Shown piece after piece: positions 17,700 through 22,250 of a stretch of DNA of 22,250 bases. The translations under genes were made by a program, and so were the position numbers. Numbering within the stretch: position 1 is the first letter of the stretch; each line of letters starts with the position of its first letter. The stretch lies in NCBI GenBank assembly GCA_903844585.1, contig CAIMUD010000219.1, forward strand, positions 1-22,250, in the 5' to 3' direction. Source of the stretch: an uncultured Actinomycetes bacterium. Lineage in GTDB: Bacteria; Actinomycetota; Actinomycetes; Nanopelagicales; Nanopelagicaceae. The notes beneath the pieces were generated by a model that searched no databases, was not told where the DNA came from, and saw only the letters and a list, made by a program, of their open reading frames with translations.

Positions 17700-17825
17700 A
17701 GGGTGGCAAGAGGGTGAGCGATGGGCAAATTTAGCCACGCGTGTGGCGGAAATTCTAAGAAATTCACCCTCCTGTGGATGGGTAAAACTGCAGGTCAGAA
17801 AGGGGAAAGTCCGATATGTCCGATT
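17700..17825. other. Structured intergenic region between phoH and the transglycosylase gene
   Basis: No gene is seen. It contains a perfect 8-bp inverted repeat GAGGGTGA (17710-17717) / TCACCCTC (17764-17771). Inside it is the hairpin GCCAC-GCGT-GTGGC (17734-17747). Farther upstream of the transglycosylase is the direct repeat GTCCGAT at 17809-17815 and 17818-17824 (9-bp period). Depending on where transcription starts, this could be the phoH mRNA 3' end, an operator, or an RNA leader of the wall-enzyme gene. Confidence 0.5.
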
Positions 17826-17850
17826 TGTTACTGTGAGATTTAAATAGCCC

Positions 17851-19155
17851 CTAAAGAACAGCCGGGCCTTCCAGCAGCTCTGTGACTAGAGCTGCAATCT
17901 GCGAGCGCTCGCTGCGGGTCAAGGTCATATGGGCGAAGAGCGGGTGCCCCTTCAGGGTTTCAACCACTGCAACCACGCCATCATGGCGGCCGACTCGCAA
18001 GTTATCGCGCTGGGCAACGTCATGGGTTAGAACAACTCGCGACGACTGTCCGATTCTGGAAAGGACGGTCAAGAGCACTCCCCGTTCTAGGGATTGGGCT
18101 TCATCGACTATGACAAAAGAGTCGTGAAGTGATCGACCACGAATATGGGTGAGCGGCAGAACTTCAATAAGTCCTCGAGCAACGATTTCTTCAATAACAG
18201 TTTCACTTACCAAGGCGCCTAAAGTGTCAAAGACGGCCTGGGCCCACGGCGACATTTTTTCGCCTTCACTTCCCGGTAAGTATCCAAGTTCCTGGCCCCC
18301 AACTGGATAGAGCGGACGGAAAATAACAACTTTCTTATGAAGTCGTTTCTCCATCACCGCTTCTAGCCCGGCACAGAGAGCCAGAGCCGATTTTCCAGTT
18401 CCTGCACGGCCTCCGAGTGAAACGATTCCAATACTTTCATCGAGCAATAAATCAAGTGCGATCCGTTGTTCGGCGCTTCTTCCAGAAAGTCCAAATGCGT
18501 TGCGGTCCCCGCGAACAAGTTGGAGTCGTTTGTCGGCGGTTACTCGTGCAAGTGCGCTGCCTTTTTCGGAGTGAAGAACTATTCCGGTATGGACTGGAAG
18601 ATTATGAGCAATTTCGTGATCAGCGCGGTCAGAGGCATAGAGTTCATCGATGACGCTATGGCCAACTGATATTTCTTCGATGCCCGTCCATCCGCTATTT
18701 GAAACTAACTCCGCTAAATATTCTTGAGCTTCCACTCCAACTGAAGATGCCTTTACTCGAAGCGGTAGATCTTTTGTAACAAGAACTACTCGTTTCCCAT
18801 CCGACATTAAATTTTTTGAGATGGCCAAAATTCGAGAATCGTTTGTTCCATCACGCAAAAATCCATGAGGTAGCGTGCTCAAATCTGTATGGTTTAGCTC
18901 AACGGAGAGAGTTCCACCTTCCGGCGTGATGTTAAGAGGCTGGTCCAATCGACCATGTGTGATTCGCAAATCATCAAGAGCTCGTAGCGCAGCTCGGGCA
19001 AAGTACCCAAGTTCTGGATGATCACGCTTAGTTTCAAGCTCACCTATAACGGCAATTGGAATTATTACTTCATGCTCTTCAAATCGAGTGAGGGCGCCAG
19101 GGTCGGCGAGCAAAACGCTCGTATCTAGAACATACGTCTTTCTAGTAGAAGCCAA
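17851..19155 (-). CDS. PIN-domain PhoH-family ATPase (PhoH2-like)
   Basis: 434 residues, the two-domain PIN-PhoH architecture common in actinobacteria, described in mycobacteria as an RNA helicase/ribonuclease (PhoH2). PIN domain at about 5-140: [14 protein letters not shown] with Asp11, [19 protein letters not shown] with Glu39, TNDSRIL with Asp106 and VTKDLPLR with Asp129, so the acidic site is complete. PhoH domain from about 220: Walker [10 protein letters not shown] at 248-256, [17 protein letters not shown], Walker B VIVDEAQS at 348-355 and [18 protein letters not shown]. The start is TTG 19155, supported by AAGG just upstream and by the family's usual beginning. A TATTAC hexamer at 19184-19179 lies 23 nt upstream and may be the -10. 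Mycobacterial phoH2 is paired with an upstream antitoxin gene (phoAT); no such gene is visible here. Confidence 0.93.
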   Translation of the reverse strand: MASTRKTYVLDTSVLLADPGALTRFEEHEVIIPIAVIGELETKRDHPELGYFARAALRALDDLRITHGRLDQPLNITPEGGTLSVELNHTDLSTLPHGFLRDGTNDSRILAISKNLMSDGKRVVLVTKDLPLRVKASSVGVEAQEYLAELVSNSGWTGIEEISVGHSVIDELYASDRADHEIAHNLPVHTGIVLHSEKGSALARVTADKRLQLVRGDRNAFGLSGRSAEQRIALDLLLDESIGIVSLGGRAGTGKSALALCAGLEAVMEKRLHKKVVIFRPLYPVGGQELGYLPGSEGEKMSPWAQAVFDTLGALVSETVIEEIVARGLIEVLPLTHIRGRSLHDSFVIVDEAQSLERGVLLTVLSRIGQSSRVVLTHDVAQRDNLRVGRHDGVVAVVETLKGHPLFAHMTLTRSERSQIAALVTELLEGPAVL

Positions 19156-19286
19156 TGGCCTTCACATTCTGTTGAGTTGTAATAGAGGTGGAAGTGCTTA
19201 TTAAAGAAAAAGATAGAACTCAGGGCGGCAAAGAGTCACTCGACACGCCATGGCCGAAAATTAACGGCTTATGAAAATTTACTTGC
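19156..19286. other. Upstream region of phoH, no gene seen
   Basis: 131 bp between the phoH start and the tandem repeat. It holds the likely phoH promoter (TATTAC at 19184-19179 on the minus strand). The longest minus-strand ATG frame found in it is 16 codons and not protein-like. No other structure was recognised. Confidence 0.6.
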
Positions 19287-19361
19287 TTAGGCGCCTATTT
19301 ACCTAGGCGCCTATTTATCTAGGCGCCTATTTATCTGGCCGCCTATTTACCTAGGCGCCGG
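19287..19361. repeat. Tandem 16-bp palindromic repeat, about 4.6 units
   Basis: Units begin at 19287, 19303, 19319, 19335 and 19351 (the last incomplete). Consensus CTAGGCGCCTATTTAY. Units 2 and 3 are identical, unit 1 differs at its first base and last base, and unit 4 has CTGGCC instead of CTAGGC. The core TAGGCGCCTA is a perfect palindrome, so any two units can pair as a 10-bp stem or each can self-pair. The array runs into uppS: units 4 and 5 encode the last Leu-Gly-Lys residues and the stop. It could serve as an uppS terminator or attenuator, or as a protein-binding array; there is no strong U-tract. Confidence 0.85.
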
Positions 19362-20134
19362 TGCCGAGCTGCGTATGCGCGCAGAGCACGTAAGAAATCA
19401 ACCCGGCGAAAGTCAGGCCAGTACGCCTCGCAGAAGTAAAACTCCGAAAGTGCGCTCTGCCAAAGTAGGAATCCTCCAAGGCGTTGTTCGCCTGAAGTTC
19501 GAATCAGCAGCTCTGGGTCTGGTTGGCCAGCGGTATAGAGAAACTTGGAAACTTGTTCGTCTGTTAATTGCAGGGCAGCTTCATGAAGTGATGCGCCGCT
19601 TTTTTCAGATTCGAGCATGTAACTCTTTACCGCATCAACAATTTCACGTCGCCCTCCGTAGCCAATAGCAACGTTTACTTCAAGGCAGTTTGTGCGTGCC
19701 AGTTTTGCCTTTTTTACCTCAAGGGCTGAAAGTTTTTCACCGAGCCATGGTGGCAAGAGATCAAGTGCGCCCACCGCCTTTATGTTCCAACGATTGGTTG
19801 CATCGAGTTCGTCTACCGTCTGACCAATGATTTTGAGAAGTGCATCTAACTCTTCGGGGGTGCGCTTGAAGTTATCGGTAGAAAGTAGCCAGAGCGTTAC
19901 AACTTTAACTTCTGCCTCTTCACACCAACCCAAGAAATCTATGATCTTTTCTGCGCCACGTTTGTGGCCCTTTGGATCGAGTGGGTCTGGATTCTCTTTT
20001 GCAAAGCGCCGATTGCCATCAAGAATTACGCCAACATGGTTGGGTGTTTGGGAAAAGTCTAGGCGCGCAACAATCCGACGCTCATATATCGGATAGAGCG
20101 CAGATTTAATTAATTTACGGATACTGCTTAACAA
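19343..20134 (-). CDS. uppS: cis-Prenyltransferase (UppS / Z-FPP synthase family)
   Basis: Isoprenyl transferase that condenses IPP with an allylic diphosphate to build cis-polyprenyl carriers for wall synthesis. Seen: NHVGVILDGNRRFAKE with the catalytic Asp (residue 39 from this start) and DGNRR; GWCEEAEVKVVTLWLLSTDNFKRTPEE; NVAIGYGGRREIVDAV; PDPELLIRTSGEQRLGGFLLWQSALSEFYF; and WPDFRRVDFLRAL. About 263 residues with the TTG at 20134, which matches the family and overlaps DUF3817 by only 20 nt. The frame extends to a TTG at 20179 (278 residues, 65-nt overlap) and no ATG or GTG start is available, so the start is uncertain. Motifs do not settle whether it makes short (C15) or long chains. The stop lies within the 16-bp palindromic repeat array. 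Confidence 0.93.
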   Translation of the reverse strand: MLSSIRKLIKSALYPIYERRIVARLDFSQTPNHVGVILDGNRRFAKENPDPLDPKGHKRGAEKIIDFLGWCEEAEVKVVTLWLLSTDNFKRTPEELDALLKIIGQTVDELDATNRWNIKAVGALDLLPPWLGEKLSALEVKKAKLARTNCLEVNVAIGYGGRREIVDAVKSYMLESEKSGASLHEAALQLTDEQVSKFLYTAGQPDPELLIRTSGEQRLGGFLLWQSALSEFYFCEAYWPDFRRVDFLRALRAYAARHRRLGK

Positions 20135-20414
20135 TTTTGCGCTCTGCCACAAGGGATGCAACTGGAAGAGTGCCAGCAAGAATTAGCCAAGCCATCTCAA
20201 AAATTGATTTACCCTTTTGAACGCTGAGCTGTAGCGCAGTGAGGATGTAAAGCATGTAAAGATAACCGTGAACAATCGGAATAAAGATCAAGATTTTATG
20301 GTCATCTACAAGGTTTGATGCGTATTTTCCTGGCATATAGACAAACCAGAGAAGAAGCGACATGACTCCACAGATAATTGCCATAACTCGAAAGCGTGTG
20401 ACTGCTGATTTCAT
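20115..20414 (-). CDS. DUF3817 integral membrane protein
   Basis: 99 residues with three hydrophobic segments: about 9-27 (FRVMAIICGVMSLLLWFVY), 41-62 (ILIFIPIVHGYLYMLYILTALQ) and 72-89 (MAWLILAGTLPVASLVAE). The MPGKY loop after the first helix, the PIVHGYLYMLY motif and the AGTLPVASLVAER segment are the hallmark of DUF3817, a family widespread in actinobacteria with no established function. It lies between SURF1 (20-bp gap) and uppS (overlap) on the same strand, so is probably co-transcribed with both. Confidence 0.88.
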   Translation of the reverse strand: MKSAVTRFRVMAIICGVMSLLLWFVYMPGKYASNLVDDHKILIFIPIVHGYLYMLYILTALQLSVQKGKSIFEMAWLILAGTLPVASLVAERKIVKQYP

Positions 20415-20434
20415 ATTCGTACTCTATTCGCTTA

Positions 20435-21139
20435 TTAGTTAGTTTTTCTACGGTAAAAGGGTGCGAAAAGTGAAATGCCTGCCATGAGCCACCAAATCAC
20501 GACATATGAAATATGTTGCCAGTAATAGCCAGCAACTCGGGATACAGGTGCGGGGACTACGACTCTCGTGCGTTCTAAAGCAGATCCAGCTATGGATTCA
20601 GAAGTCGAAGCAATAAATCCATCGTATAAATCTGCTTTTGTATATGAAGTTATGACGCTGCTATCTAACCTTGAGATTTGAGAAGGGGAATTCTCCGCAA
20701 CATCTTGATTCTGATGAGGCTGCATCAGCCCCTGAACGGTAACTAAGTTTGCTTGTGATACATCTGCATTTAATAAGCGCTCACTCCACAATCCACGTAA
20801 AACCAAAATTGCAGATTGGTCGTTCTCCGTAACTCCCACTTGAAGCAAGGCAACTTCCCAATCGCTCCTCTTGCCATTTTTATCTACTTGGTTTGGAGCT
20901 CTGAAGTTGGCAATGTAGTGGCCCTTAACTTCAACAATCTTTCCAACACTTCGTGAATCAAGAGCTGTAGCGGGGCCCGCTAAATCATCGAGCGAATAAA
21001 TCTTAGAATCAATAATCGCTGCATTTACTTGAGATGCCTTCAAATCAGAAGCCCTCTGCATCTGCCATAGTCCCAGCGCAATAAATGAGAGAACGATAAG
21101 CAAGACTAAAGCGCCTTGAAAGAATTTTTTAATCTTCAT
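20435..21139 (-). CDS. SURF1 family cytochrome oxidase assembly protein
   Basis: 234 residues. SURF1 proteins help insert heme a into cytochrome c oxidase. Layout: N-terminal membrane helix (about 7-24, ending in the typical ALGLWQMQRA), a long extracytoplasmic domain with VEVKGHY, LLQVG and AILVLRGLWSE-type segments, and a C-terminal helix preceded by VAGYYWQHISYVVIWWLMAG and a short basic tail. The frame is open to 21226, but ATG 21139 (MKIKKFF) is chosen because the preceding 29 codons are not SURF1-like and overlap another reading frame that looks real. It overlaps the end of the 46-residue membrane protein by 11 nt, which suggests coupling. Confidence 0.9.
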   Translation of the reverse strand: MKIKKFFQGALVLLIVLSFIALGLWQMQRASDLKASQVNAAIIDSKIYSLDDLAGPATALDSRSVGKIVEVKGHYIANFRAPNQVDKNGKRSDWEVALLQVGVTENDQSAILVLRGLWSERLLNADVSQANLVTVQGLMQPHQNQDVAENSPSQISRLDSSVITSYTKADLYDGFIASTSESIAGSALERTRVVVPAPVSRVAGYYWQHISYVVIWWLMAGISLFAPFYRRKTN

Positions 21140-21269
21140 CGCTTTCGTTCTCACGGTTACTAAGGCGTGTGTATCGCTTATAAAAACTACGAAGCAATAG
21201 TGCAACTGCCAAACAAAGTAGCGCAATAGTTACTGATCCAGCTGCACCCATATCGACGTCTTTTGGCAT
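21129..21269 (-). CDS. Small single-pass membrane protein upstream of SURF1 (46 residues)
   Basis: Found by hand translation; it is too short for usual ORF cut-offs. It starts MPKDVDMGAAGSVTIALLC, has one clear hydrophobic helix (about 11-27, SVTIALLCLAVALLLRS), a positively charged segment RSFYKRYTRLSNR consistent with a cytoplasmic C-terminus, and an acidic end NESDED. It fills the gap between SURF1 and DUF4307 exactly: its stop overlaps the SURF1 ATG region (11 nt) and its ATG is 14 bp from the divergent DUF4307 start. An alternative start is ATG 21251. I do not recognise the family. It would be the first gene of an operon with SURF1, DUF3817 and uppS; a respiratory or oxidase-assembly role is only a guess from position. 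Confidence 0.6.
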   Translation of the reverse strand: MPKDVDMGAAGSVTIALLCLAVALLLRSFYKRYTRLSNRENESDED

Positions 21270-21271
21270 GA

Positions 21272-21277
21272 GATAAT
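21272..21277 (+). promoter_or_regulatory. Candidate -10 of the DUF4307 gene (leaderless)
   Basis: GATAAT lies 6 nt before the ATG at 21284, the expected distance for transcription to start at the A of the ATG. The gap to the divergent gene is only 14 bp, so promoters in both directions must overlap coding sequence. Confidence 0.45.
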
Positions 21278-21283
21278 CATCCC

Positions 21284-21673
21284 ATGCAATCGAGTGCGGA
21301 GTTCAACTACGAAGACAGGTACGGTAAAAAAGCCAATAATTCATGGCTCATACCCGCTGCTCTCTTTGCAGCCGTTGGCCTCGCATGGATTATTTGGGCT
21401 GGTTTATTTCACTCGGCACCACCTGTGCGTTCAACTCTTTATTCATTCTCTATAACTGGTGAAAAAGAAATCACTCTCCAATACGGGATTGAAAGAAAAA
21501 ATATCAACGAAACTATTACCTGCACCCTTATCGCATATGACTACGACAAAAATATTGTCGGACAAATTGATGACCTATTCGATACAGGTAAGAAGAAAGT
21601 ACAGAGAACTACCCCTATACCAACGCGTTCAAAGCCGGTTAGCGCAGCAATATCTGACTGCCGCGTTGGCTAA
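21284..21673 (+). CDS. DUF4307 membrane protein
   Basis: 129 residues: a short polar N-terminus (FNYEDRYGKK), one membrane helix (about 20-42, WLIPAALFAAVGLAWIIWAGLF), and an extracytoplasmic beta-rich domain with the ITCTLIAYDYDKNIVGQ segment and a terminal SDCRVG. This matches the layout of DUF4307, an actinobacterial family usually found beside greA (and often mca). Cys52x-type pairing is possible between the Cys of TCTL and the Cys of SDCR. Function unknown. It lies 23 bp upstream of greA on the same strand, and greA appears to have its own promoter. Confidence 0.85.
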   Translation: MQSSAEFNYEDRYGKKANNSWLIPAALFAAVGLAWIIWAGLFHSAPPVRSTLYSFSITGEKEITLQYGIERKNINETITCTLIAYDYDKNIVGQIDDLFDTGKKKVQRTTPIPTRSKPVSAAISDCRVG

Positions 21674-21682
21674 ATGGTCAGG

Positions 21683-21688
21683 TATCCT
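21683..21688 (+). promoter_or_regulatory. Candidate -10 of greA (near-leaderless)
   Basis: TATCCT ends 8 nt before the greA ATG at 21697, and no Shine-Dalgarno is present in that space. It lies just after the DUF4307 stop. Confidence 0.4.
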
Positions 21689-21696
21689 TTTGCACT

Positions 21697-22185
21697 ATGA
21701 GTTCTGCACAGACACCACAAACTTGGCTTACACAAGAAGCAGCTGATCGCTTGCAAGCTGAGCTTTCACATCTTGAAGGTGAAGGCCGTAAAGATGTCAC
21801 TGCGAAAATTGAAGCGGCCCGTGCAGAAGGTGACCTAAAAGAAAACGGTGGTTACCACGCAGCTCGTGACGAGCAAGGCAAGATGGAAGCTCGTATTCGC
21901 CAGTTAAAGCAGATGCTTGAAAATGCGCACATTGGAACTCCCCCTGCAAGTGCTGACGGAAAAGTTGGCGCAGGCATGGTTGTCACTGCAGATATTGCCG
22001 GCGATGAAACAAAGTTCTTGCTTGGCTCCCGCGAAATTGCATCAGGTGATCTAGATGTTTATAGCGAAAAATCACCTCTTGGCACAGCCGTTATGGGAGC
22101 AGAAATTGGTGCAACAGTTAAATACACCGCGCCAAACGGTCGCGAAATTACTGTCGTTATCAAAGCGGCAGAGTTTTACGCTTAG
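21697..22185 (+). CDS. greA: Transcription elongation factor GreA
   Basis: 162 residues, normal for GreA, which enters the RNA polymerase secondary channel and stimulates cleavage of backtracked RNA. Seen: N-terminal coiled coil with the conserved tip ARAEGDLKENGGYHAARDEQ carrying the acidic Asp and Glu that assist the polymerase metal ion, then RIRQLKQMLENAHI, and a C-terminal FKBP-like domain with EIASGDLDVYSEKSPLGTAVMGAEIGATVKYTAPNGRE. Start MSSAQTPQTWLTQEAADRLQ is typical of actinobacterial GreA. It ends immediately (0 bp) before the stop of a convergent gene. Confidence 0.97.
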   Translation: MSSAQTPQTWLTQEAADRLQAELSHLEGEGRKDVTAKIEAARAEGDLKENGGYHAARDEQGKMEARIRQLKQMLENAHIGTPPASADGKVGAGMVVTADIAGDETKFLLGSREIASGDLDVYSEKSPLGTAVMGAEIGATVKYTAPNGREITVVIKAAEFYA

Positions 22186-22250
22186 TTAGAAGAGTTTTTA
22201 TATTTTCTAACGCTGAGTGGAATAAAAATCACCATAATCAACACCATGTA
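22186..22250 (-). CDS. C-terminal end of a membrane protein, probably an ABC-2 type permease (partial)
   Basis: From the right edge the minus strand is open for 21 codons to a TAA at 22188-22186, reading YMVLIMVIFIPLSVRKYKNS plus two residues. A hydrophobic helix followed by PLSVRKYKNS resembles the usual end of ABC-2 transporter permeases (…PLAVRRYRR). An ABC-2 permease near greA is also seen in other actinobacteria such as Streptomyces, as far as I recall. Only the tail is visible, so the call is tentative. It abuts the greA stop with no gap. Confidence 0.5.

Noticed and set aside
17653..17850. c-di-AMP (ydaO-type) riboswitch upstream of the wall enzyme
   Set aside because: GGGTGAATTTC looks faintly similar to one conserved block, but the other conserved blocks as I recall them (for example the GACAGCUAAC region) are not found, and the likely -10 lies downstream of most of the structure. 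A covariance-model search would decide.
19156..19286. PhoAT-like antitoxin gene upstream of phoH, as in mycobacteria
   Set aside because: The longest ATG frame in this gap on the phoH strand is about 16 codons and has no antitoxin features.
19287..19361. Possible small CRISPR array
   Set aside because: The 16-bp units are contiguous with no unique spacers and no cas genes are present; it is a tandem palindrome repeat.
20134..20179. Longer uppS start at TTG 20179
   Set aside because: It would overlap DUF3817 by 65 nt and add 15 residues not typical of the family; kept only as an alternative.
22182..22212. GTTAGAA / TTCTAAC hairpin as greA terminator
   Set aside because: It is only 7 bp, lacks a following U-tract and lies within the last codons of the convergent permease-like frame; not strong enough to call.

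Overview
The window looks like a compact, moderate-GC actinobacterial chromosome segment. I infer a streamlined freshwater lineage of the Nanopelagicales/acI type, because clear actinobacterial gene families (AdnAB, DUF3817, DUF4307, DUF6542-like, PIN-PhoH, IspH/XseAB/fumarase/YchF synteny) sit in AT-leaning DNA with almost no intergenic space. The gene content resembles the Mycobacterium tuberculosis neighbourhood greA - DUF4307 - uppS - phoH2 - fum - xseBA - lytB2 - ychF, joined to the nudC-adnBA neighbourhood. All genes look like housekeeping genes; I see no prophage, transposon, CRISPR array, tRNA or rRNA.

Layout. 1-852 (-): 5' part of nudC, cut by the window edge. 881-1762 (+): an endonuclease/exonuclease/phosphatase-fold hydrolase divergent from nudC. 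1743-8101 (-): adnB and adnA, the two-subunit motor-nuclease for double-strand-break resection, overlapping by 4 nt. 8102-8296: a non-coding stretch with a perfect 30-bp repeat that folds into two hairpins downstream of typA. 8297-11303 (-): typA and ychF, two ribosome-associated GTPases overlapping by 8 nt. 11355-12964 (+): rmuC and a small membrane protein. 12972-13925 (-): ispH. 13952-17070 (+): xseA, xseB and a class I fumarase. 17080-17652 (-): a secreted transglycosylase-like wall enzyme with a strong ribosome binding site. 17851-19155 (-): PIN-PhoH ATPase. 19287-19361: tandem 16-bp palindromic repeats that begin inside the uppS stop region. 19343-21269 (-): probable operon of an untracked 46-residue membrane protein, SURF1, a DUF3817 protein and a cis-prenyltransferase. 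21284-22185 (+): DUF4307 protein and greA. 22186-22250 (-): the last 21-22 codons of a probable ABC-2 permease.

How the genes relate: genome maintenance is over-represented (AdnAB, RmuC, ExoVII, possibly the EEP hydrolase), as are translation/transcription factors (TypA, YchF, GreA) and isoprenoid/wall functions (IspH, UppS, transglycosylase). Most starts lack a Shine-Dalgarno sequence and instead have a TAnnnT-like hexamer 6-9 nt upstream, suggesting leaderless mRNAs. Two divergent pairs (nudC/EEP and ispH/xseA) share nearly the same 13-bp face-to-face promoter core. The most noteworthy non-gene signals are that promoter core, the 30-bp hairpin repeat, the 16-bp palindromic tandem repeat, and the structured gap upstream of the transglycosylase. 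I did not find a convincing undescribed multi-gene system.
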